A DNA stretch of 11,980 bases from Acidobacteriota bacterium (GTDB lineage Bacteria; Acidobacteriota; UBA6911; RPQK01; JADFOI01). Under the pieces are notes generated by a model that saw only the letters and a list, made by a program, of their open reading frames with translations, was not told where the DNA came from and made no database searches. Made by a program: the position numbers and the translations under genes. The stretch covers positions 1 through 11,980 of the forward strand of contig JAUXKG010000036.1 in assembly GCA_030624355.1 (NCBI GenBank). Direction: 5' to 3'. Shown piece by piece: positions 1 to 9,850 of this stretch; position 1 is the first letter of the stretch, and every line of letters begins with the position of its first letter.

Positions 1-7
1 CCTGCAT
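1..7 (-). CDS. Possible start of a leftward gene, cut by the window edge
   Basis: On the minus strand an ATG at 7-5 is preceded by AAGGAG (19-14) with a six-base spacer, which is a near-ideal Shine-Dalgarno arrangement. The purine-rich CAAGGAG is present twice in tandem (27-14). Only two codons lie inside the window, so no product can be named. If real, this gene would diverge from the small gene at 302, making 8-301 a divergent control region. The call rests only on the ribosome binding site. Confidence 0.3.
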
Positions 8-85
8 CGCCTTCTCCTTGCTCCTTGATCTCGCCTCGCAAGCCCCATCAGCGAACGGTACCATATCTATGAAACGAGGCACTGA

Positions 86-103
86 ACGTACCTATTGGTA
101 CGT
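86..103. repeat. Perfect 7-bp inverted repeat, ACGTACC-TATT-GGTACGT
   Basis: The arms ACGTACC (86-92) and GGTACGT (97-103) are exact reverse complements around a four-base loop. It could be a stem-loop or an operator for a dimeric regulator. It lies about 200 bases upstream of the small gene and about 80 bases from the possible leftward start. No T-run follows on either strand, so an intrinsic terminator is unlikely. The repeat is certain; its function is inference. Confidence 0.5.
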
Positions 104-234
104 CTGCGCTGGCCTCGGTCGCAGGCCTTGTCAGGGCGGCGCCTGAGACTCCTCGCTACGAGACAGTGTGAGAAATCCGGGTTAGAGCCTGATTCTCTCC
201 CCTTGGCACCCCCGAAAAAGATCTGTTTCGTGAG

Positions 235-267
235 CTCTCAGCGCGGCCTTTTTCGCATATCTGAGAG
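235..267. repeat. Perfect 7-bp inverted repeat in the leader of the 302 gene
   Basis: CTCTCAG (235-241) and CTGAGAG (261-267) are exact reverse complements separated by 19 bases. The right arm ends 21 bases before the AGGAG ribosome binding site at 289. The repeat may form an mRNA leader hairpin or act as an operator. Seen directly in sequence; the role is unknown. Confidence 0.45.
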
Positions 268-288
268 AAGGGCTTTGAAAAACGATAC

Positions 289-293
289 AGGAG
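289..293 (+). promoter_or_regulatory. Ribosome binding site that fixes the start of the 302 gene
   Basis: AGGAG at 289-293 sits eight bases before the ATG at 302-304, which is normal spacing. It is the main reason for choosing 302 over the upstream in-frame TTG at 95. Confidence 0.6.
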
Positions 294-301
294 CAACAAT
301 C

Positions 302-628
302 ATGAAAGAGGCAACCCGGGGAAGAAAATTGAATCTGTTTTCTGTGGCCGACTGGGCGAAAGGTTGGGTGCAGAGTTTCTGCAGGGGCCTTCAATCGGGT
401 TTTCAGAACTCGGCCCTGCTAGCTCAATTTCTGCCGCTTGCGCTTTTCGCCAGCCGGGAAGACAAGAGACCGCCCACTTTTCAGCAGTGGCTCAGCACCT
501 GTTATCCAGTCATCGCTGTGGCTCCGTCCCACTCACGTGCCTACCAGGAGCAGCTGTGTCAGGAACTCAGAGGAGAATACCTGGCCTACCTGGCGCGATC
601 TGAGGAGCCGACGAAGCCTCTGGTGTGA
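302..628 (+). CDS. Small hypothetical protein, 108 residues
   Basis: I do not recognise this protein. It starts MKEATRGRKLNLF, has a weak hydrophobic stretch at about residues 38-50 (ALLAQFLPLALFA), and cysteines at 27, 67 and 86 that form no heme or metal motif. The C-terminal half is mixed and charged with aromatic residues, and looks like a soluble helical domain. There is no convincing signal peptide or full-length membrane helix. The start is supported by AGGAG eight bases upstream. It is convergent with the decaheme gene, whose stop lies 32 bases downstream, so it is not part of that operon. It may be a genuine lineage-restricted gene; the main doubt is its small size and lack of recognisable family. 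Confidence 0.5.
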   Translation: MKEATRGRKLNLFSVADWAKGWVQSFCRGLQSGFQNSALLAQFLPLALFASREDKRPPTFQQWLSTCYPVIAVAPSHSRAYQEQLCQELRGEYLAYLARSEEPTKPLV

Positions 629-660
629 TTGGGGAGAGAAGCAGGGAAACAAAAACCCGC

Positions 661-2037
661 TCATTCGCCGATGACTTCCTCCAGCGTCAGCACGCCAGGG
701 CCCTGTTCTTCCAGAAAGGGATCGTGGTAGCGGTGACAAGTCGCACAGGCAGCCGGGGCACCCACTGAAGCATTGTGACACTGCAGGCAAAGGTCGCGAC
801 CGGGAATCAACACCTCCTGTGTCTGGGTGCTTCGTGACACCTGGGGATGACAGGAAAGACAGTTCAGCATCCGGTGAGCGTCATGTTGAAAGCGACTGTG
901 GGAGAACCAGATGGCGGGGATCGCCGGAGACGGCACGGTTGGAATCGGTGCTTCCAGGCCCGTCATCTGGTGGCATTCTTGGCACTTTTCCTCAAACAAG
1001 AGTGCGAGAGCAGAATCCACCTCTTTCTGGAGCCAGCCTGGCAGGTCCTGGGGGGCCTCTTCCACCAGCTTTTTCAGGCTTGAAAGTTGTCGGGCAGGAT
1101 GAGGTGTCTGGGGCCGACGCAGCTCGTTGGGTCGATCTCCGGCGTATTCAAAAAAGAGGGTACGAACAAAGGCCTCGACAACCTCGGGATCTTCGTGCGG
1201 AGCCTCTTCCAGAATTCGCTCATCAAAGGCCAGCGGATGGCACGACTGACAGTGAGCTTCGTAACCGACCGGCAACATGTAGGAACCTCGACTATCCCAC
1301 ACATGACAATCCTTGCACTGCAATTGGACTACACCCTGAGGCCCTGTCAAGCCGGCCCGTAAATGAATTTCGTGGTTCAGTTTGATCTGAGCCGGATCCG
1401 TTCGACGCTCACTCAGCAGCCGGAATTCAGGATGGTCCCTCTCGAAGGAGGTAATCGATGATGCGTAACCGGCGGCCGGTCTCTGGAAGACAGAAGTTTT
1501 CTTATCCGAATCGCTGCTGGAGGAAGCCGGCGGGGTGAGGGTTGAATCAAAGTGAAGAGATTCATGGCATTGGATGCAATTGACGTCGCTGACCTGGCTC
1601 AGTTGAAGTTGGCGACCTCGATGCTCACTGTGACAGTCTGAGCAAGGCGGCTGCGCCCCGATCTGATCTTGAAATATCTGATTAGTATGGTGGGTGGGTC
1701 CGGTGTGGCATTGCTCGCAGGCCTGGTCGGTTGTCGACAGCCAGAAGGAGCCGAATTCGGCTCCCGGGTGGCACATCCGGCAGTTGTCTTCAAGGAATGC
1801 ATGGGGAGCCGATAGAGGCCCACCGGAGTAAAGACTCGAGTCACCGGTCAGAGCGTAGATCAACAAGGCTGCAGCCGCCAGCGCGAGAGCCCCGACCGAA
1901 AGCAGTCTTTTGCGCTTCCGAAACGGATGAAGGCGTTTGAAATAGTCGATGTCTATCCGCTCGGCGATCAGGCGACTGGTTTTCTTTTTGCCTCTTTTCG
2001 TGATGCTATGTTCTGGAGACTGTTCTCTTCTCTTCAC
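661..2037 (-). CDS. Inner-membrane-anchored decaheme cytochrome c
   Basis: This 458-residue protein carries ten CXXCH heme c motifs, with first cysteines at 86, 107, 132, 154, 241, 263, 352, 393, 417 and 431. The N-terminus is very rich in Lys and Arg (residues 1-44), followed by one hydrophobic helix (about 45-63) with no obvious signal-peptidase site. The likely topology is a short cytoplasmic tail, a single anchor, and a periplasmic decaheme domain. Several extra histidines (for example 117, 222, 225, 380, 385) could be distal heme ligands. The start is GTG at 2037, immediately after an in-frame TAA, with a weak GGGG upstream. It is the last gene of the operon, 64 bases after the b cytochrome, which suggests it passes electrons between the b hemes and periplasmic carriers. 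The cytochrome c assignment is firm; the precise family and partner are not. Confidence 0.93.
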   Translation of the reverse strand: MKRREQSPEHSITKRGKKKTSRLIAERIDIDYFKRLHPFRKRKRLLSVGALALAAAALLIYALTGDSSLYSGGPLSAPHAFLEDNCRMCHPGAEFGSFWLSTTDQACEQCHTGPTHHTNQIFQDQIGAQPPCSDCHSEHRGRQLQLSQVSDVNCIQCHESLHFDSTLTPPASSSSDSDKKTSVFQRPAAGYASSITSFERDHPEFRLLSERRTDPAQIKLNHEIHLRAGLTGPQGVVQLQCKDCHVWDSRGSYMLPVGYEAHCQSCHPLAFDERILEEAPHEDPEVVEAFVRTLFFEYAGDRPNELRRPQTPHPARQLSSLKKLVEEAPQDLPGWLQKEVDSALALLFEEKCQECHQMTGLEAPIPTVPSPAIPAIWFSHSRFQHDAHRMLNCLSCHPQVSRSTQTQEVLIPGRDLCLQCHNASVGAPAACATCHRYHDPFLEEQGPGVLTLEEVIGE

Positions 2038-2101
2038 TTAAACCCCGTCCGGCTACAAGTATAAGGTGCGTCCTGCAATGGCTGGATTGTAAAGGTTTGG
2101 C

Positions 2102-2944
2102 TCAGATATAACGAATCGCGACAAAGGCATGCACTGCTACCAAAAACAGAAGAACGACTGAAAGCGGCACATGGACATAGAGCCACCCGTGTAGCCAATG
2201 GTGCAGTCGAACCTGATGGGCCATCTGGTGACGCTCTTCCACCATACGCTGCAAGTCATCGCAGGCGGGTAGAAAATGCTCCGGCACCATCTTTCTCATC
2301 TGGTCGAACATTCCCTGGGTCATCCGCCTGCTCGACAACAGCGATTTCTGATCGTGCAAGAAGGGCTTTACTTCCTGGAGATAGAATTGTTGAAGTCTCT
2401 GGTAAGCGGCCACCTCGTCGGCGTTTGCCGGATTTTCGGTTGTCTCCGGCTCAAGTGATTCAACGATTACCTCCGCTTCCCGGCGAATCTGGTTCGACAC
2501 ATGGTCAATTTGCTCGTAGATAGTTTCCATGGGAAGACGTTCCGTCATCATTCTGGGAATAAAGTGCTGGAGGATGAGCCCCAGAATGCCACTCAGCGTG
2601 ATCAGCGAGAAGAGAACTATCAGGGTGGTGGTGAGCAGCCCCCCAAGCGAAAAACCGGCATGGAATAGAATCAAGGGATAACTAAGCAAGCCTAACCAGA
2701 CGTGGCCTTGCATCCAGGTATACATCGATCCGACACGCAATGTGGGCACCTTCTTTCTGACTGACAGCAACATTACAAACAGCATCATCCCAGTTCCCAC
2801 AAAGGCATAGATCAAGCCCGGCCAACTGCCCCCCGAAGGGCCGTAAGGGGAAGAGCGGATATAGGGAATGTAACAGATGACGGCGATGACAAAGCCGATC
2901 GCGATCGCGACGAGCCAAGGAGCATCATTTCGACTAATGTTCAT
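2102..2944 (-). CDS. Five-helix diheme b-type cytochrome, membrane subunit
   Basis: This 280-residue membrane protein has hydrophobic helices at about 9-28, 43-61, 80-98, 103-128 and 253-276, with a roughly 120-residue soluble segment (130-250) before the last helix. Helix 3 contains His81 and His95, and helix 5 contains His258 and His272. Both pairs are spaced H-x13-H, the pattern used by bc1-type and ferric-reductase-type cytochromes to hold two stacked b hemes. The basic loop after helix 2 (Arg63, Lys64, Lys65, Arg70) places that loop and the soluble segment in the cytoplasm. His81/His258 would then bind the inner heme and His95/His272 the outer one. Its ATG overlaps the stop of the Fe-S gene as ATGA (2944-2941), so translation is probably coupled. 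I cannot assign a named family. A quinone site is possible but not visible. Confidence 0.85.
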   Translation of the reverse strand: MNISRNDAPWLVAIAIGFVIAVICYIPYIRSSPYGPSGGSWPGLIYAFVGTGMMLFVMLLSVRKKVPTLRVGSMYTWMQGHVWLGLLSYPLILFHAGFSLGGLLTTTLIVLFSLITLSGILGLILQHFIPRMMTERLPMETIYEQIDHVSNQIRREAEVIVESLEPETTENPANADEVAAYQRLQQFYLQEVKPFLHDQKSLLSSRRMTQGMFDQMRKMVPEHFLPACDDLQRMVEERHQMAHQVRLHHWLHGWLYVHVPLSVVLLFLVAVHAFVAIRYI

Positions 2945-4473
2945 GCGGAACTACTGTCTCGGAGTGACCCTTCGGGTCCTAGTTCGAAGAAGTCTCTGGG
3001 GTCCACACGCTGAGCCGCGTTGTGTGGGCATGCATAGACGCAGGCCGGTTCTGTGTGGTCGCAGCACAGGTCGCAGACCGTTGCCTTCTTGTGCTTCACC
3101 TTTGCCTTTTGGCCATTTTCGGGATCTGTTTCCCAAACCTCAAACTCATGTAGATTGATGTTGTCGTAGGGACACTGGTTGACGCACAGTCCACAACCTA
3201 TGCACCAGTCCTCAATGAGGATCTCCAAAGAATCGTTGCGGGTAATGGAGCCCACGGGGCAACCAATCATGCACAGCGGGTCACGGCATTGACGGCATGA
3301 AGTGGCCACCAGATACTTGTCAAAACGCAAACCTTCACGGATCAGACGGGTGACTCCGTCATGGGCGTCTGCGCAAGCCCTGACGCACTCATCGCAGCGC
3401 GTACATTTGTTGAGATTCAATATCAGCAGGTTTTGCGCTTCCATCAACCCCTGGGTCAGAAAATCATCTAAAGGAACCATTTGCTGGGTCTGGACTGTCT
3501 GAGCGCCCGACTGTTCCCGCGACTGTACGACTTTCTCCAGTTCCTGGCGAATCTCGGGGAAGCGCTTCAAAATCAGATCGAAATCCTCTTTGGCAATGCG
3601 TACCGCCTCCATGGAATCTGCGGCACTGCAGGTGGCCATTCGATTCTCGCCCCGCAACAGCCCAATCTCCCCAAAGTACTCCCCCCTGCCCAAGTAGGCC
3701 AGTGTGATGTCTCCCCCGGGATAGGTTTTGGTGACCTTCACATGTCCGATGCGGATCAAATAGAAGGCATCGGCTGGATCCCCCTGCTTGCAGATCAAGT
3801 CACCTGCATCGAAGCGGACCAGCTCTACTCTGTTTCGAAGATAGTCGATGAAATCGAAAGGAAGGTCCTTGAAGATCGATACACTGTGCAGGTGTTTGTC
3901 GAGGGCACGCTCTCGGTAGTTGTCGGTGAGTTGTGCCTTGAATTCCTTGTTGCGTTTGAGTATCTGGTCCAGGACGTTTCGCAGCATTTCGAACAACGTG
4001 CAGTCCTCGGCAGCGCGCACCGTTGCTGAACGAGGATAAAAATTGAGGCAGCTCATCTCTCCAAACAGCTCTCCTTCACCCATTTGCGCTATCGGGTTGT
4101 GGTAGCTCAAATCGAGAGGGGCATCAATGCGAATGTACTGCTGATGTTTACTAGACGCCTCAGAATCCGGCTCTCGGCTGTGCAGGAAGCTGGTCATCTT
4201 GCGAAACCAGCTTCCCTTCCGCTCCGATCGAGTTTCGACGTGAGAGATCTGGGTGTTGATGAAAACGTCAACCGTTCCCTCCAAGATAAAGAAAGCGGTG
4301 TAGCGGTATTCTCCCTCGCGACAGATGATGTCACCCTTCTTGAAGTGGCGCCTGACTACTGCTCCCGAGTTTTTGCTTAAGAATCCCTTGGACAGGCCCG
4401 TGAAAAGGGGAAATTCCAGCAGCGCCTCGGGTGAAAGAACTTCACCCTCTTCCAGCTTGTGTGTCTGGTTCAT
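2941..4473 (-). CDS. Two cyclic-nucleotide-binding domains fused to a four-cluster [4Fe-4S] ferredoxin
   Basis: This 510-residue protein combines two CRP-like cyclic-nucleotide-binding domains with a DmsB-like ferredoxin. Domain 1 (about 20-180) contains FGEMSCL at 137-143 and Arg148; domain 2 (about 198-310) contains FGEIGLL at 267-273 and Arg278. These are phosphate-binding-cassette-like motifs. Domain 1 has a long charged insertion at about 80-120. The C-terminal part (350-490) has four Cys clusters: 357/360/363/367, 393/396/401/405, 424/427/430/434 and 467/470/478/482, as in electron-transfer subunits of molybdopterin-type oxidoreductases. There is no Tat or Sec signal and no DNA-binding helix-turn-helix, so it is probably cytoplasmic and not a transcription factor. 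It heads the operon and overlaps the b cytochrome by four bases, suggesting it is the cytoplasmic electron-entry or -exit subunit. Whether it really binds a nucleotide is unknown. Confidence 0.9.
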   Translation of the reverse strand: MNQTHKLEEGEVLSPEALLEFPLFTGLSKGFLSKNSGAVVRRHFKKGDIICREGEYRYTAFFILEGTVDVFINTQISHVETRSERKGSWFRKMTSFLHSREPDSEASSKHQQYIRIDAPLDLSYHNPIAQMGEGELFGEMSCLNFYPRSATVRAAEDCTLFEMLRNVLDQILKRNKEFKAQLTDNYRERALDKHLHSVSIFKDLPFDFIDYLRNRVELVRFDAGDLICKQGDPADAFYLIRIGHVKVTKTYPGGDITLAYLGRGEYFGEIGLLRGENRMATCSAADSMEAVRIAKEDFDLILKRFPEIRQELEKVVQSREQSGAQTVQTQQMVPLDDFLTQGLMEAQNLLILNLNKCTRCDECVRACADAHDGVTRLIREGLRFDKYLVATSCRQCRDPLCMIGCPVGSITRNDSLEILIEDWCIGCGLCVNQCPYDNINLHEFEVWETDPENGQKAKVKHKKATVCDLCCDHTEPACVYACPHNAAQRVDPRDFFELGPEGSLRDSSSA

Positions 4474-4525
4474 TCTTCCCGCCAGGAGACCGTGAAAGTT
4501 AGATGGATCGTGAGCCTATGATATC

Positions 4526-4541
4526 TGCTTTTCGCCTGCCA
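4526..4541 (-). promoter_or_regulatory. Possible sigma-54 (-24/-12) promoter for the Fe-S/b/c operon
   Basis: Read on the minus strand the sequence is TGGCAGGCGAAAAGCA. It keeps the TGGCA -24 element and the GC of the -12 element at the exact sigma-54 spacing, but differs from the consensus TGGCACG-N4-TTGCW at three positions, including the TT before GC. The predicted transcript would start near 4515, about 42 bases before the ATG at 4473. No good sigma-70 pair was found for this operon. A chance match is possible. Confidence 0.25.
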
Positions 4542-4566
4542 CGCACGGGAAAAGCATGAGTGCCGG

Positions 4567-4629
4567 AGCAGGCCGTGGAGGGTCCCAAGCAGGGCCTGCT
4601 TCAGTCGGATTAAGAAAATCAGCAGGCCG
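4567..4629. repeat. Repeated AGCAGGCC elements with a perfect palindrome
   Basis: AGCAGGCCG occurs at 4567-4575 and again at 4621-4629. The related AGCAGGGCC (4588-4596) is part of the perfect inverted repeat AAGCAGG-G-CCTGCTT at 4587-4601. The element starts are 21 and 33 bases apart, close to two and three helical turns. This is the arrangement expected of an operator for a dimeric regulator positioned between the two divergent genes. The repeats are seen directly; the operator role is inference. Confidence 0.4.
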
Positions 4630-4673
4630 CCAATAGAGGGCAACCCTGTAGGCCACTGTCGAACGGACGCAGA

Positions 4674-4701
4674 TTGACTTTTCGACTAGCGGGCATATGA
4701 T
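4674..4701 (+). promoter_or_regulatory. Sigma-70-like promoter for the pentaheme cytochrome gene
   Basis: TTGACT (4674-4679) and TATGAT (4696-4701) are separated by 16 bases, and each hexamer matches consensus at five of six positions. Transcription would begin near 4708, giving a leader of about 50 bases that includes the CGAATT/AATTCG inverted repeat at 4720-4742. Confidence 0.5.
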
Positions 4702-4756
4702 AAGTGTTCTCATCGGCTTCGAATTTTTTGGTGTTGAATTCGGATACCCAGCGTAA

Positions 4757-6106
4757 ATGGAACACACCCTTCTAAATTATCTGGTCCGGGGGGTCTTTCC
4801 GAAGTTCCCCATGATCACCGCACTGGCTCTTGCCGGCCTCTTGCAATTGGCAGGAGTTGAGGGTCAGGCTGGTCCGTCGAATCAAGAGCGGGCCTTCACC
4901 GGTGCCGGGTCCTGTGCTTCCAGCAATTGTCATGGTGGCGTGTGGGCCAAGACGGGGGAGGGGATTGGGCAAGATGAGTACACTACCTGGGCCGGCAAGG
5001 ATGCCCACTCTAATGCTTTTCGCACGCTCCTTGAGCCGCGCTCTCAAGAAATTGCCCGGCACTTGGGAACTCTTGCTCCGGAGAAATCTGATCAGTGCCT
5101 CGACTGCCACGCCCTCAATGCGATTTCAGCTCGACGAGCCAAGAGCTTTGATCTTACCGATGGAGTGAGTTGTGAAAACTGCCATGGTCCGGCCTCCGCC
5201 TGGCTGGGCTCCCACACTTTGCGAGAATGGACTCACGAACAGTCCCTCGAATTGGGAATGTATGACACCAAGGATCTGCTGTTGCGCACACGACTTTGTC
5301 TTTCTTGCCACCTGGGAAATGAACAGAAGGATGTGGATCATGAGCTGATCGCAGCTGGGCATCCCGATCTAATTTTTGAACTAGACACCTTCAGCGTTCT
5401 GATGCCGCGCCATTGGAGGGAGAAAGAGGGCTGGGAGGGCGTCCGTCGATGGGGCGTTGGTCAAACCGTTGCTTTGGGAGAGTCGATGCGTCAGTTGGCT
5501 CGCCGGGCGTCGGGTCAGGCTTGGAGCGCTTGGCCGGAACTTGCAGACTTCAAGTGTTTTACTTGTCACCACGATCTCGTCCTCCCCAGTTCACGCCAGT
5601 CCCTGGGTTTCCAGGGCCGCGCCGGAACCCCAACCTGGAATCCATCTCGCTACCTGGTATTCCGCCAACTGGTCGGGTTGGTTTCTCCTTCAGAAGGGAA
5701 GAGATTGGATGGTTTGATAAAACAGTTGGAACTTCATTTGCAGAAGGCTGCCTTGCAGCGGGAAGAAGTGGCAGCTACCGCCACCCAGATGGCCGTCTGG
5801 GCAGACGGCTTTCTGCCCCAGTTTCAGGTGGTTTTGCTGAATGAGGAATTTACCCTGAACTTGATGAGGGCAGTGGCTGCCCAGGCAACTGAGATTTCCA
5901 GTTCCGGACTTCGGACAGCCGAGCAGGCCACCCTGGCCCTGGACACGCTCTACCATTCCCATCGGGAGAGCATGGGCCGGGAAAATCAATCCCTAGACGC
6001 ATTGATCAACCAGCTTTACCAGTCCCTGCAGTCGACTTCCCGCTATGACCCGGAAGAATTCGCCAGCCTGCTGCGTCAGGCAGGTCAGCAGCTCAAGCAG
6101 CAATGA
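4757..6106 (+). CDS. Exported pentaheme cytochrome c, cytochrome c554-like N-terminal half
   Basis: This 449-residue protein has five heme c sites. The first is the unusual CX4CH form CASSNCH (53-59); the others are CXXCH with first cysteines at 114, 139, 181 and 267. The order CX4CH, a W-x3-DAH segment (78-84), then GVSCENCHGP (137-146) resembles cytochrome c554-type multiheme proteins. Residues 1-38 look like a Sec signal with Arg11 and Lys16, a hydrophobic core at 19-34, and a likely cut after GQA. The C-terminal 150 residues have no heme and look helical and amphipathic. The ATG follows an in-frame TAA directly. There is no clear Shine-Dalgarno; ATG 4811 is an alternative but would lose the basic n-region. 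It lies convergent to the large cytochrome gene with 33 bases between stops. It is probably a periplasmic electron carrier; I see no feature marking a specific enzyme activity. Confidence 0.9.
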   Translation: MEHTLLNYLVRGVFPKFPMITALALAGLLQLAGVEGQAGPSNQERAFTGAGSCASSNCHGGVWAKTGEGIGQDEYTTWAGKDAHSNAFRTLLEPRSQEIARHLGTLAPEKSDQCLDCHALNAISARRAKSFDLTDGVSCENCHGPASAWLGSHTLREWTHEQSLELGMYDTKDLLLRTRLCLSCHLGNEQKDVDHELIAAGHPDLIFELDTFSVLMPRHWREKEGWEGVRRWGVGQTVALGESMRQLARRASGQAWSAWPELADFKCFTCHHDLVLPSSRQSLGFQGRAGTPTWNPSRYLVFRQLVGLVSPSEGKRLDGLIKQLELHLQKAALQREEVAATATQMAVWADGFLPQFQVVLLNEEFTLNLMRAVAAQATEISSSGLRTAEQATLALDTLYHSHRESMGRENQSLDALINQLYQSLQSTSRYDPEEFASLLRQAGQQLKQQ

Positions 6107-6139
6107 AGGTGTTTTCCCTCGGCCGCAGGGATCGCATGG

Positions 6140-9849
<3,710 letters not shown>

Positions 9850-9850
<1 letters not shown>

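Larger units (their letters stand above)
8..301. other. Non-coding leader region upstream of the 302 gene
   Basis: I see no convincing gene here. A TTG-started reading frame runs in from 95 in phase with the 302 gene, but its early residues look arbitrary and the good ribosome binding site lies just before 302. The stretch contains two clear inverted repeats (86-103 and 235-267), a weaker 5-bp one at 131-146 (TCAGG/CCTGA), and the tandem CTCCTTG near the left edge. I could not find a convincing sigma-70 promoter pair. Confidence 0.5.
4474..4756. other. Divergent regulatory region between the Fe-S/b/c operon and the pentaheme gene
   Basis: These 283 bases lie between two divergently transcribed genes. 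They hold a sigma-70-like promoter facing right, a sigma-54-like match facing left, a perfect 15-base palindrome, repeated AGCAGGCC elements, and an inverted repeat (CGAATT at 4720-4725, AATTCG at 4737-4742) in the pentaheme leader. A minus-strand open frame covers most of it (4767-4516) but has no ribosome binding site or protein-like features, so I treat the region as non-coding. Confidence 0.6.

Noticed and set aside
199..225. Sigma-54-like TTGGCAC upstream of the small gene
   Set aside because: The -12 GC element is absent at the required spacing.
95..301. N-terminal extension of the small gene from a TTG at 95
   Set aside because: The extra 69 residues look arbitrary, TTG is a rare start, and the clear ribosome binding site at 289-293 points to the ATG at 302.
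819..1385. Plus-strand open frame of 188 codons
   Set aside because: It lies entirely antisense to the decaheme cytochrome, whose ten heme motifs prove the minus-strand reading; it has no domain features of its own.
3481..4029. Plus-strand open frame of 182 codons
   Set aside because: Antisense to the cyclic-nucleotide-binding/Fe-S gene, which has unmistakable motifs on the other strand.
2941..4473. CRP/FNR-type transcription factor
   Set aside because: Both sensor domains are present but there is no helix-turn-helix; the C-terminus is a four-cluster ferredoxin.
4516..4767. Minus-strand open frame of 83 codons across the divergent intergenic region
   Set aside because: No ribosome binding site, low-complexity Pro-rich composition, and it overlaps the start of the pentaheme gene and its promoter.
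4757..6106. Hydroxylamine oxidoreductase or nitrite reductase NrfA
   Set aside because: Only five heme sites, no CXXCK motif, and no eight-heme set; the protein looks like an electron carrier.
6115..6131. Small inverted repeat TCCCT-N7-AGGGA between the two convergent genes, as a bidirectional terminator
   Set aside because: The stem is only five pairs and no T-run follows on either strand, so it does not meet the criteria for an intrinsic terminator.
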